DNA of 64,000 nucleotides from an uncultured Desulfosarcina sp. (GTDB lineage Bacteria > Desulfobacterota > Desulfobacteria > Desulfobacterales > Desulfosarcinaceae): assembly GCF_963668215.1 (NCBI RefSeq), contig NZ_OY764190.1, forward strand, positions 5,642,001-5,706,000, read 5' to 3'. Shown here one piece after another: positions 43,804 to 52,579 of this stretch. The first letter of the stretch is position 1; the number at the start of each line of letters is the position of its first letter. Both the position numbers and the translations under genes were made by a program. The notes beneath the pieces were generated by a model that saw nothing but the letters and a program-made list of their open reading frames with translations, did not search any database and was not told the origin of the DNA.

Positions 43804-45036
43804 ATGAACGTTATCGCCTGGACCATTCTCGTTTTTTTCATTGCCGAATTTGTGCTGCAATTGACGGCCGACCAGTTGAACCTGCGAGGAATCAGCGACG
43901 ACATACCGGAACCCTTTCAAGGGATGATCGAGCCCGAGACCTACCGACAGTCACAGGATTATCTGCGGACCAACACCGGCTTCGGACGAATCGTTGCGGC
44001 ATTTGACTTGATCGTGCTTTTGGTTTTCTGGTTTTGCGGCGGCTTTGCCCTGATCGACAACTGGACACGCGATCTCGGTTGGGGGCCGATTGCCACTGGG
44101 CTTGTCTATATCGGGATACTGGCCGGATTGAAAGCCATCGTGGGTCAGCCTTTCAGTCTTTACGCCACCTTCGTGATCGAAGAGCGCTTTGGTTTCAACC
44201 AGACCAGCCTGTCCACCTGGATCAAGGACCGCCTCAAGGCGCTGCTGTTGGCTGTCCTTCTCGGCGCCCCCCTGCTCGGCGGGGTTCTGGCCTTTTTCAT
44301 ATACGCCGGCGATGCGGCCTGGCTCTGGTGCTGGCTGTTGATCACGGTGTTCATGTTCGGCGTCCAGTTTGTGGCCCCAACCTGGATCATGCCCCTGTTC
44401 AACCGCTTCGAGCCACTGGGAAAAGGCGAACTGAGAGATGCCATCATGGCCTATGCCGCCTCCATCGGCTTTTCCCTGGAAGACATCTATGTCATGGATG
44501 GTTCCAAGCGCTCGTCCAAATCCAATGCCTTTTTTACGGGGTTCGGCCGCCATCGCCGCATCGTGCTTTTCGACACCCTCATCGCCAGACACACCGTCGA
44601 AGAGCTGGTGGCCGTGCTGGGCCATGAAATGGGACATTACAAGATGCGGCACATCCTGAAAATGATGACCATCGGCGTCCTGCAAACCGGAATCCTGCTT
44701 TTTCTCATGTCCCTGACAATCAACACGCCGGCACTGTTCGAGGCTTTTTACGTAAATCAGCCGTCCGTTCACGCCGGGCTGGTATTCTTCGGCCTGCTCT
44801 ACGCACCGCTGGATTTTTTCCTGGGTATGGTCGTGCAGCGGATCTCCCGCATCCACGAGTACGCGGCCGATCGTTTCGCCGCGGAAACTACCGGCAACGC
44901 CGGCGCCATGATCGAGGTCCTCAAAAAGCTGAGCGTCCACAACCTTTCCAATCTTTCGCCGCATCCGTTTTATGTGTTTCTGAACTATTCCCATCCCCCG
45001 GTGATGCAGCGAATTGAAGCGCTGAAAGAGATCTGA
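43804..45036 (+). CDS. Ste24-type M48 metallopeptidase
   Basis: A 410-residue integral membrane protease. Four or five membrane spans lie at about 3-20, 65-85, 95-112, 143-168 and 172-190. VLGHEMGHYKM contains the zinc HEXXH (His274, His278), and EYAADRFA gives the third ligand Glu. It is CAAX-protease-like. In bacteria such enzymes serve membrane protein quality control. The 5-bp spacing behind the acyltransferase-hydrolase fusion indicates an operon and possible membrane maintenance. The stop TGA is the first base triplet of a TCTGAGG heptad array. Confidence 0.93.
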   Translation: MNVIAWTILVFFIAEFVLQLTADQLNLRGISDDIPEPFQGMIEPETYRQSQDYLRTNTGFGRIVAAFDLIVLLVFWFCGGFALIDNWTRDLGWGPIATGLVYIGILAGLKAIVGQPFSLYATFVIEERFGFNQTSLSTWIKDRLKALLLAVLLGAPLLGGVLAFFIYAGDAAWLWCWLLITVFMFGVQFVAPTWIMPLFNRFEPLGKGELRDAIMAYAASIGFSLEDIYVMDGSKRSSKSNAFFTGFGRHRRIVLFDTLIARHTVEELVAVLGHEMGHYKMRHILKMMTIGVLQTGILLFLMSLTINTPALFEAFYVNQPSVHAGLVFFGLLYAPLDFFLGMVVQRISRIHEYAADRFAAETTGNAGAMIEVLKKLSVHNLSNLSPHPFYVFLNYSHPPVMQRIEALKEI

Positions 45037-45076
45037 GGTCTGAGGTCTGAGATGTGTGATTTGAGATGTGGGGTGT
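45033..45076. repeat. Heptad array at the 3' end of the M48 protease gene
   Basis: TCTGAGG repeated (TCTGAGG TCTGAGG TCTGAGA, then TGTG/TTTGAGA variants). The first unit contains the gene's TGA stop. Confidence 0.8.
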
Positions 45077-45089
45077 GGGTTGGAGAAAT

Positions 45090-45190
45090 CACCGCAGAGA
45101 CGCGGAGAGCGCAGAGAGTTTTAGAGATTGCGCCTTTCAGGCGACGAAATACCCTCTGCGCTCTCTGCGTCTCGAGCGTAGCGGGCGGTG
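45090..45190. repeat. Solo outer arms of the nested repeat family
   Basis: CACCGCAGAGACGCGGAGAG on the left and GCTCTCTGCGTCTCGAG near 45159-45176 on the right are reverse complements. Between them is only a 35-bp spacer and no CACGGAT inner unit. Confidence 0.7.
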
Positions 45191-45248
45191 CAATATGGGA
45201 TGCAAGTTCAAAGAGGGATGAAGGACGATGGATGAGGGACGCATGGAG

Positions 45249-45288
45249 AAGGTATAAGCGGCGATATTAAAAATGCCGCTTATACCTT
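45249..45288. terminator. Perfect 14-bp stem hairpin
   Basis: AAGGTATAAGCGGC and GCCGCTTATACCTT pair without mismatch around a 12-base loop, about 210 bp after the M48 gene. The downstream side lacks a T-run, so it could be a processing or Rho-independent-like structure or a repeat remnant. Confidence 0.4.
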
Positions 45289-45325
45289 GCCTACTGGCTA
45301 TCAGCAATTCGCTACAAGCCTATCT

Positions 45326-47024
45326 AGTGTTCATCCGCGAAAATAACTAACTGGAATAAAAAAGAAAAGCGCATTTTATGCTGGTATTTTCTCACTGTCT
45401 GTAGTATAAAGTATTTTGCCAAACACTTAAAAATACTACGTAAACAAGAAAAAGGGCCGACATAAAATGCGCGAGAAACAACAAAAACAAATGCCGCTGA
45501 TAAGTCTCCCCACGGGTCATCCCAGAGAAGTAGAACTGGAGATGATCAGCAAAATCCTGGACAAGACTCCTAACATTTACGATCATGTTCTGCAAGACCT
45601 CAACGGTGGCCTCAAGATAGAACGTCAACGAACCGGGGCCAACGGTATGAGTGCCGAGCAGGTGACCCGCGCCGCGATTGTGATGAAGCTTTTCAACTTC
45701 ACCTATGAAGACCTCGCCTTTCATATTTCCGATTCCAGATCGCTCAGACGGTTTTGCAGAATCGGTATTTTCGATAAGGGCTTCAAGAAATCCGCCCTGA
45801 ATGAAAATATCAAAAGGATCTGCCCTGAGACCTGGGAGCTTATTTCCCTGGACCTGTTGGCATATGCGAAGGACAACAACATCGAAAAAGGCAGAACGAC
45901 CCGAGTCGATTGTACCGTCGTCGAGAGCAACATCCACCCTCCTTGCGATTCCATGCAGTTGTATGACGCTGTGCGCGTGCTCGCGCGGTTGTTGACTCAA
46001 GCCCGGGATGACTTCAAAATTAAAATCGTTTTCACGGATCATCGTCGCCGTGCAAAAAGGCGGATGACCGCCATCCAATACGCAAAAGGGAAAAAGCAAC
46101 GACTGTCTCCGTATAAAGACCTGCTCAAGGTCACCCAAAAGTCCATCGGTTACGCGATCAAAGCCGAAGAAACGATAGGCGGAATCTGCACAACCAATTT
46201 TGAATTGCTTGGCTTATTGAACAGCATCAAACATTACAGCGATTTGGCCCGTCAGGTCTACGACCAGACCTATCGCCGGGTTATTCAAGGCGAAAGCGTA
46301 TCGGCCGACCAGAAGGTATTCTCGATTTTCGAGGAACACACGGACATCATCATCAAAGACCGCCGGGATAACCATTATGGCCATAAGATTTGCCTGACCG
46401 GTGGAGCCTCGAACCTTATCCTCGATTGTGTCGTTCTTGAGGGCAATCCCGCAGATAGCACACTGGTTGAACAGATGCTGGATCGCCAGAAATCGGCTTA
46501 CGGACGCTACCCGCTGAAAGTTGCCCTGGACGGTGGCTTTGCATCCAAAGGCAATCTGAACACGGCCAAGGCCAAAGGCGTCAAAGATGTCTGCTTTGCC
46601 AAAAAACGGGGTCTTGAAGAGATTGACATGTGTCGCAGTCACTATGTTTACAAAAAGCTCAGACAGTTCCGTGCCGGTATCGAATCGGGCATATCCTGGC
46701 TCAAACGCAGTTTCGGCTTGACCCGGTGCACGTGGAAAGGTTTTCGTTCTTTTAAAAGCTACGTGCTTTCGTCGGTGGTCGCGGCCAACCTGCTGACGAT
46801 CGCTCGAAAGCAATTGGCTCCTGCTGGATAACCTCACAACCTGAGAAAATTCAGTTACTGAAATCCAGAGAGCAGGTGCGTCCGGAGGCGTGCTTTTTTA
46901 GAGTATTTACCCATATCCTTGTCGGGCTTTCAATGTGCCGTGTCTTGGAGGATTCTATTCCTCACGTTACCCGATTTTTACTTCTCGACGCACTGCTTAA
47001 ACCTGCAATTTATGGACGGACACT
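45326..47024 (+). mobile_element. ISNCY-like insertion sequence
   Basis: Imperfect terminal inverted repeats AGTGTTCATCC and AGTGTCCGTCC (complement at the right end) bound one transposase gene. ATCT at 45322-45325 and 47025-47028 is a candidate 4-bp target duplication. The right end lies two bases before the TAG stop of the P-loop ATPase gene. That codon is made of target DNA, so the gene was not truncated. About 190 bp of non-coding DNA lies between the transposase stop and right end. Confidence 0.75.
45467..46831 (+). CDS. ISNCY-like transposase
   Basis: A 454-residue DDE-type transposase. Its N-terminal domain has GMSAEQVTRAAIVMKLFNFT and YEDLAFHISDSRSLRRFCRI. The catalytic region has RVDCTVVESNIHPPCDS (first Asp), VALDGGFASKGNL (second Asp) and the C-terminal FRAGIESGISWLKRSFGL with Glu. 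Motifs are intact. The family name ISNCY (IS5/IS1182-like fold) is from recognition of the overall pattern, and finer assignment would need comparison to a transposon collection. Confidence 0.85.
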   Translation: MREKQQKQMPLISLPTGHPREVELEMISKILDKTPNIYDHVLQDLNGGLKIERQRTGANGMSAEQVTRAAIVMKLFNFTYEDLAFHISDSRSLRRFCRIGIFDKGFKKSALNENIKRICPETWELISLDLLAYAKDNNIEKGRTTRVDCTVVESNIHPPCDSMQLYDAVRVLARLLTQARDDFKIKIVFTDHRRRAKRRMTAIQYAKGKKQRLSPYKDLLKVTQKSIGYAIKAEETIGGICTTNFELLGLLNSIKHYSDLARQVYDQTYRRVIQGESVSADQKVFSIFEEHTDIIIKDRRDNHYGHKICLTGGASNLILDCVVLEGNPADSTLVEQMLDRQKSAYGRYPLKVALDGGFASKGNLNTAKAKGVKDVCFAKKRGLEEIDMCRSHYVYKKLRQFRAGIESGISWLKRSFGLTRCTWKGFRSFKSYVLSSVVAANLLTIARKQLAPAG

Positions 47025-47026
47025 AT

Positions 47027-47899
47027 CTAATGATCCATAATCAGCATGGTGGCCGGATCCAGAAGCTGGTCGCGGGTTTCGGCTGGCCCGCCCTTGAGGC
47101 TGCGGATGTGGATCTTATTGCCTTCCGGCTGCAGTTGAATGGCCGCGTCGAACAGATCGGCAACGGCGGACAACTGCACGGGCAGGCCGTCGGCAGCCGG
47201 CTCCTCATGCCGGTGGGTAGTCACCGTAAACCACAGATGAAGGCGGTGGTTCTCGGAAAAGGCTTTCAAACCCTCCAAGGGTCCTCTCAGGCGGTCGTCG
47301 AAAGGCAGGCCATCGATGATCACCATGTGCGGATTGAAAATCTGCTGTTCGGTGAGATCCTTCACCCGCTCTTCCAACTTGGGGACGCTGAAACCCTCCA
47401 CTTTAAAGGTCATGATGAAGCGGTTCATTTGAATGGACTCCCAGAGATCCTTGATCTGGCGCACGTGGTACTGGTGGGCCAGGCTGTTGAGCACTTGCTG
47501 ATACCATAGGTTGACCTTTTCGACGGGATCATCCAGGCTCACGTGAAGCACATTTCTGTGCTGCAGCATGGTATTGAGGGCCACTTGAACGATCAGGGCC
47601 GTTTTCCCGACGCCGGCACGCGCAAGCACCGCCCCGAACCCCCCTTCGGGAACGATCGCTTCGTTTTCATGGCCCAGCAGTCTGAGCGGATTTCTGAGGA
47701 TCAGATCGTTTTTGAGCATATCCAGATTCCTCTCTTTCAGGTTGATCACCCTGGCCCCGGTCGGTCGCCCCGGACGCCATGCAGGCCGGCCGGCAACGAT
47801 GCCACTTTCGGTCGCCAGGGATGAGTAAGATTCTTTTTCGGCCCGTTTCCGGGCCTGTCGCCATTCGTCCGTATCTTCCTTGGTTATCACCGAACCCAT
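47027..47899 (-). CDS. RecA/KaiC-like P-loop ATPase downstream of fusA
   Basis: A 290-residue ATPase. An N-terminal basic helical part precedes VLARAGVGKTALIVQVALN (Walker A) and VLHVSLDDPVEKVNLWYQ (typical KaiC-like DExE region). MVIIDGLPFDDRL is Walker B, and LWFTVTTHRHEE resembles the RecA sensor strand. ATG at 47899 is chosen, one base after the fusA TGA (TGATATG). A longer reading frame from 47983 would overlap fusA. Tight coupling to fusA implies co-translation. The role is unknown, and a link to ribosome function is speculative. The ISNCY-like element ends next to its stop. Confidence 0.8.
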   Translation of the reverse strand: MGSVITKEDTDEWRQARKRAEKESYSSLATESGIVAGRPAWRPGRPTGARVINLKERNLDMLKNDLILRNPLRLLGHENEAIVPEGGFGAVLARAGVGKTALIVQVALNTMLQHRNVLHVSLDDPVEKVNLWYQQVLNSLAHQYHVRQIKDLWESIQMNRFIMTFKVEGFSVPKLEERVKDLTEQQIFNPHMVIIDGLPFDDRLRGPLEGLKAFSENHRLHLWFTVTTHRHEEPAADGLPVQLSAVADLFDAAIQLQPEGNKIHIRSLKGGPAETRDQLLDPATMLIMDH

Positions 47900-47900
47900 A

Positions 47901-49988
47901 TCAGGCAACGTTCTTTTTCTCTTCTGCGCGTTTTTTAGCGATCTCTTCCGCAATGGACTGCGGGACCTGCCGGTAGGTGGCAAACTCCATGGTAAACTGG
48001 GCTTTGCCCTGGGTCAGGGAACGTAGCACCGTGGAGTAGCCGAACATCTCGGCCAGAGGCACCTGGGACTCGATAACGCACATGGGGCCCTCTTCCTGGG
48101 AGCCCACGATCATGCCTCGGCGCTGGTTCAACGACCCCATCACCGCCCCCTGGAACTCGGTGGGCGTTTCCACGGCAACTTTCATGATTGGTTCGTGAAT
48201 CACCGGCGCCGCTTTCATGTAGCCCTCGAGAAAAGCGCCGCGGGCGGCGGCCTGAAAGGCCATATCCGAGGAATCCACGCTGTGGGAGGCGCCGTCGTTG
48301 ATCACCACCTTCACGCCCGTAACCGGAAATTCCATCTTGGGGCCCTTGGCCAGACAATTTCTGAATCCCTTTTCACAGGCAGGGATGAAATTGGTGGGGA
48401 TGGCGCCTCCGGTCACTTCATTGACGAACTCGAAATCCCCCCCGTCCAGGGGCTCCATGTAACCGGCCACCCGGCCGAACTGCCCCGAGCCACCGGTTTG
48501 TTTTTTGTGGGTGTAGTTGAACTCGGCCTGGCGGGTGATGGTTTCCCGGTAGGCCACTCGGGGAGCACCGGTGGTCACCTCGGCTTTGTATTCGCGGCGC
48601 ATGCGTTCGATGTACACCTCCAGGTGCAGCTCGCCCATGCCGGAGATAATCGTATCGCCGGTCTCTTCGCTGACGTAGGTTCGGAAAGTGGGGTCCTCCT
48701 TGGAAAACCGGTTCAGGGCCTTGGACATGTTGATCTCGGCCTTGTTGTCCTTGGGAACGATGGCCAGGGAGATCACCGGTTCCGGCACATACATGGAGGT
48801 CATGGTCAAATTCAGGTCGCGATCGGTAAAGGTATCTCCCGAAGCACAGTCCACACCGAACAGGGCGCCGATGTAGCCGGCGGAAATTTCGGCGATGTCT
48901 TCCATCTGGTTGGCATGCATGCGCACCAGGCGGCCGATCTTGATCTTGCGGCCCGTGCGTACATTAACAACGGTATCGCCTTTGGCCAGCGTCCCCTGGT
49001 ACACGCGGATGTAAGTCAGCTGACCGTACTGCCCATCCTCCAGTTTAAACGCCAGCGCGACCGTGGGTGCGGCCGGATCCGAAGTCAGGTCCACCTGGGC
49101 CTCGTCCTGGTCCAGATTCAGTGCCTGGTTGGTGATGTCCGCCGGGCAGGGAAGCAGTTGGGTGACCGCATCCAGAAGCGGCTGGACGGCCTTGTTTTTG
49201 TAAGCCGAGCCCATGAAAACCGGTGTGATCTGACGCTCCAGGGTGCCCTTGCGAATGGCGGCGATCAGCATCTGTTCGGAAATCGGGGCCTCTTCTAAAA
49301 TGGCCTCGGTCAATTCGTCGGAAAACATGGAGGCCGCGTCGAGAAGCGCTTCGCGTTTCTCCATGGCCAGTTCCATGAGCGCTTCAGGCACCTCTTCCAC
49401 ACGGATCGTCTCGCCGTTGTCACCGTCAAAATAGAGCGCCTTCATGGTCACCAGATCCACGACGCCCTCGTGCCCGGCTTCGAGTCCCACGGGAATCTGC
49501 ATGGCAACTGCGTTGTGGCCCAATTTTTCCTTGAGCTGGTTTACCACCCGAAACGGATTGGCGCCGCTGCGGTCGCATTTGTTGATGAACGCAATACACG
49601 GGACCTTGTAGCGCTTCATCTGCTGATCCACGGTAATGGACTGGCTCTGGACGCCGCCCACCGAACAGAGCACGAGAATGGCCCCGTCCAGCACACGCAG
49701 GCTGCGCTCCACTTCGATGGTGAAATCGACGTGGCCGGGAGTATCGATAATGTTGATCTCGTGGTTGTTCCACTCGCAGTAGGTCGCTGCGGAAGCGATG
49801 GTGATGCCGCGCTCCTTTTCCAGTTCCATGGAGTCCATGGTGGCCCCCACCCCGTCTTTGCCCTTCACGTCATGAATGGCGTGGATCCGCTTGGTGTAAA
49901 ACAGAATCCGCTCGGTCAGGGTGGTTTTGCCTGAGTCGATATGGGCACTAATGCCGATGTTTCTGATCTTCTCGATGCTTGCTGCCAT
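47901..49988 (-). CDS. fusA: Elongation factor G
   Basis: A 695-residue translational GTPase. G1 is AHIDSGKTTLTERILFY, G2 RGITIASAATYCEW, G3 DTPGHVDFTIEVERS and G4 INKCDRSGANPF. Domain II has FMGSAYKNKAVQPLLDAV. The domain IV region HKKQTGGSGQFGRV with FVNEVTGGAIPTNFI and C-terminal GEMFGYSTVLRSLTQGKAQF are complete. It catalyses tRNA-mRNA translocation and, with RRF, ribosome recycling. It is not in an str operon here (no rpsL, rpsG or tuf adjacent), suggesting a second or relocated EF-G. A good promoter lies about 190 bp upstream. Confidence 0.95.
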   Translation of the reverse strand: MAASIEKIRNIGISAHIDSGKTTLTERILFYTKRIHAIHDVKGKDGVGATMDSMELEKERGITIASAATYCEWNNHEINIIDTPGHVDFTIEVERSLRVLDGAILVLCSVGGVQSQSITVDQQMKRYKVPCIAFINKCDRSGANPFRVVNQLKEKLGHNAVAMQIPVGLEAGHEGVVDLVTMKALYFDGDNGETIRVEEVPEALMELAMEKREALLDAASMFSDELTEAILEEAPISEQMLIAAIRKGTLERQITPVFMGSAYKNKAVQPLLDAVTQLLPCPADITNQALNLDQDEAQVDLTSDPAAPTVALAFKLEDGQYGQLTYIRVYQGTLAKGDTVVNVRTGRKIKIGRLVRMHANQMEDIAEISAGYIGALFGVDCASGDTFTDRDLNLTMTSMYVPEPVISLAIVPKDNKAEINMSKALNRFSKEDPTFRTYVSEETGDTIISGMGELHLEVYIERMRREYKAEVTTGAPRVAYRETITRQAEFNYTHKKQTGGSGQFGRVAGYMEPLDGGDFEFVNEVTGGAIPTNFIPACEKGFRNCLAKGPKMEFPVTGVKVVINDGASHSVDSSDMAFQAAARGAFLEGYMKAAPVIHEPIMKVAVETPTEFQGAVMGSLNQRRGMIVGSQEEGPMCVIESQVPLAEMFGYSTVLRSLTQGKAQFTMEFATYRQVPQSIAEEIAKKRAEEKKNVA

Positions 49989-50177
49989 AATACCCTCTGG
50001 TTTCGAGCGCGGTATCTAATCGACCAAAGCGCTCTTAGTTTACGTGACGGTATCGAACAACGCGGATATCGGGTTTTTACGAAGCCGTCCACTGCTACAA
50101 AAAAAGATCCCTCATTTGGTTGGAACTGCCACACCGAATGGGGGACCTCGATTCAACGATCAGCTTGCTGGTGCGCT

Positions 50178-50205
50178 AATATAGTGTTGTTTAAAGGGAT
50201 GTCAA
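50178..50205 (-). promoter_or_regulatory. Sigma-70 promoter for fusA
   Basis: On the minus strand TTGACA (50205-50200), a 16-base spacer and TATATT (50183-50178) give a near-consensus pair. This predicts a leader of about 180 bases before the fusA ATG. The remaining part of the 49989-50333 gap, which must also hold the histidine kinase promoter, shows nothing clear. Confidence 0.7.
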
Positions 50206-50333
50206 CAAAATAATTGCCGCTAACCGCTTTCTGACATTCAATGGAAAGAAATCTATCCATTTGTACATATTGACGAATCGGGCAAACCGTTTTATGGATA
50301 GACTTTGTCTCAACCCCCGATACCCGTAAAAAC

Positions 50334-52430
50334 ATGAACGATAATCTCACTATAGATGAACTGACCGCGGAGAACAGCGCGCTGCGCGAAAAGCTGCGGA
50401 GCCTCGAAAACGAAAAAGAGGTTCGGCGCAAAACGCAATTCATCGCCGACGCTGCCGACCAGCTGTTGACCATGATCGACCGCGATTACAGATACGAAAG
50501 CGTCAACCAGGCCTACTGCCGTGCACGGGGGCAGCAACCGCTGGACGTCGTTGGCCGGACGGTGGCCGATGTCTGGGGTCGGATGCAGTTCGAAACCATC
50601 ATCAAGCCCAAGCTCGACGATTGTTTCACCGGCAACGTGGCCAGTTCGGAAGACTGGTTCAAATTCGACGGCAAGGAACTGCGCTGCTTTCAGGTCACCT
50701 ACAATCCGTATCGCAACGATAAGGGCGATATTACCCATGCCGTGGTGGTCACCCACGATATCACAGATCGGAAAAAAGCCGAGGCGGAGCTGAAAAAAGC
50801 CCATGACCGCCTCGAACGCCGGGTGGCTTTGCGCACCGAAGAGCTGGAAAAAGCCAATATCCAGCTTCGCAACGAAATCGAGGAACGCAAGCGGGCGGTC
50901 AAGGCCCTCAAGGAGAGCGAGGAACGCTACCGCTCCGTTTCCCGAGACATGCCGGCCCTGGTGTGCCGGTTCCTTCCCGACGGCCGCCTCACCTTCGCCA
51001 ACATGCGTTTTAAGGATCATTATCTGATTTCCGACGAACAACTCGGCACCACAAATGTTTTCGACCTCTTTCCGCACAGCGAAAAACAGCAAATGCAAAA
51101 GCGCCTGGAGCGGCTGCACCCCGGAAAGCCCATGGTCACCCATGAGCAGTTCAGCCGCACCGATGCCGGTGAAACCGTCTGGCGCCAGTGGACCGACCGG
51201 GCGTTGTTCGACGAGAAAAACAACGCCATGGAGTACCAGAGGGTCGGCATCGACATCACCGAGAAAAAAAGTGTCGAAACCAAACTCCAACAGGCTCAGA
51301 AAATGGAGGCCATCGGCACGCTGGCCGGGGGCATTGCCCATGACTTCAACAACCTGCTCATGGGGATTCAGGGCAACATCTCTTTGATGTACCTGGATGT
51401 CAACCGCTGGCACCCGCTTTACGACAATATCCATGGCATCGAGCAGCTTGTCGACAGCGGCGCTAACCTCACCCGTCAGCTTCTGGGGTTTGCACGGGGC
51501 GGCAAATATGTGGTCAAACCGGTCAACCTGAACGAACTGGTAGCCGAAACGGCCAAGCTGTTCGGCAGGACACGCAAGTCCATCCGCATCCACGAAACCT
51601 ACGAACCGCTGATTCGTCTGGTTTCCGCCGATCGCGGCCAGATCGAACAGGTACTGATCAACCTGTACCTCAACGCTTGGCAGGCCATGGAGGAAAAAGG
51701 CGACCTCTACCTGGAGACCCAGAATGTCACCATCGACGAAAACTTCGTCAAACCTTTCGAGGTCAACTATGGCGATTATGTTCGCATATCGGTGACGGAT
51801 ACGGGCAAGGGCATCGATCCGGACATCTCCCATCGTATTTTCGACCCCTTCTTCACCACCAAGGATTTCGGGTGCGGTTCCGGGCTCGGGCTGGCGTCGG
51901 TATTCGGTATCGTCAAAAACCACGGCGGGATCGTGGATTTCGAAAGCCACACCGGTCGCGGCACCACCTTCAGCGTGTATCTGCCTGTTTCCAGGGAAGC
52001 CGTAAAAGAAGCCGCGCCGATGCCAAAGGGAATTCTCAAGGGGCCGGAAACCATCCTGCTGGTTGACGATGAGCCGTATATCCTGGACATCGGTGTAAAA
52101 ATGCTCGAAAAAATGGGGTATACGGTCGTCCAGGCCTGCTGCGGGGAGGATGCCATCCGCGTTTTTCAAGATGCCCCCGAAAAAATCGACCTGGTCATTC
52201 TGGACCTGATCATGCCGGACATCGGCGGCGGGGAAGTCTTCGACAGGCTGCGCGCAATCAGATCCGGCGTCAAAGTTTTGCTGGCCAGCGGGTACGCCAT
52301 GGGCGATGCAGCCGCCATCATCGATCGCGGCTGCAACGGCTTTATTCAGAAGCCATTCGGCCTGGAAAAGCTTTCTCACGCCATCCGGGAAGTGATCGAC
52401 AATGGACATCACGAGTCGGTGGATGGGTGA
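50334..52430 (+). CDS. Hybrid sensor histidine kinase with two PAS domains
   Basis: A 698-residue soluble kinase. A short coiled coil leads to PAS 1 (about 35-150), coiled coil (150-195) and PAS 2 (about 197-312). HisKA follows with His336 in GGIAHDFNNLL, then HATPase with DTGKGID and GSGLGLASVFGIVKNHGG. A C-terminal receiver (TILLVDDEPY, LVILDLIMPD with phospho-Asp near 625, IQKPF) ends the protein. No membrane segment is present, so it senses a cytoplasmic signal. The GIAHDFNN box places it with the hybrid kinases common in deltaproteobacteria. No partner regulator is adjacent. Confidence 0.94.
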   Translation: MNDNLTIDELTAENSALREKLRSLENEKEVRRKTQFIADAADQLLTMIDRDYRYESVNQAYCRARGQQPLDVVGRTVADVWGRMQFETIIKPKLDDCFTGNVASSEDWFKFDGKELRCFQVTYNPYRNDKGDITHAVVVTHDITDRKKAEAELKKAHDRLERRVALRTEELEKANIQLRNEIEERKRAVKALKESEERYRSVSRDMPALVCRFLPDGRLTFANMRFKDHYLISDEQLGTTNVFDLFPHSEKQQMQKRLERLHPGKPMVTHEQFSRTDAGETVWRQWTDRALFDEKNNAMEYQRVGIDITEKKSVETKLQQAQKMEAIGTLAGGIAHDFNNLLMGIQGNISLMYLDVNRWHPLYDNIHGIEQLVDSGANLTRQLLGFARGGKYVVKPVNLNELVAETAKLFGRTRKSIRIHETYEPLIRLVSADRGQIEQVLINLYLNAWQAMEEKGDLYLETQNVTIDENFVKPFEVNYGDYVRISVTDTGKGIDPDISHRIFDPFFTTKDFGCGSGLGLASVFGIVKNHGGIVDFESHTGRGTTFSVYLPVSREAVKEAAPMPKGILKGPETILLVDDEPYILDIGVKMLEKMGYTVVQACCGEDAIRVFQDAPEKIDLVILDLIMPDIGGGEVFDRLRAIRSGVKVLLASGYAMGDAAAIIDRGCNGFIQKPFGLEKLSHAIREVIDNGHHESVDG

Positions 52431-52449
52431 CTACGGAACGGTAAAATGT

Positions 52450-52575
52450 GAACGTCGAACATCGAACGTCCAATTTCAATATTCGATGTTCGACGTTCTA
52501 AAAGCCTTTTGCCGCTTGAATATCTGGCCGGACCGGTCCGCGCATCGTGTCGATCGGGCATCGCCCGAAGTTTAA
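52450..52575. repeat. GAACGTC heptad inverted repeat with conserved tail, copy 1
   Basis: Arms GAACGTCGAACATCGAA (52450-52466) and its exact complement (52482-52498), a 17-bp perfect stem. A roughly 65-bp tail (GGCCGGACCGGTCCG ... GCCCGAAGTTTAATTC) is shared with the second copy's tail at 53875-53921. Confidence 0.85.
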
Positions 52576-52579
52576 TTCA

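Noticed and set aside
47900..47983. Earlier start for the P-loop ATPase gene
   Set aside because: It would overlap the conserved end of fusA. The ATG one base after the fusA stop explains the gene better.
50310..52412. A 700-codon open frame antisense to the histidine kinase gene
   Set aside because: The sense strand encodes an unmistakable hybrid kinase. The antisense product has no recognisable domain and arises from GC-rich codon bias.
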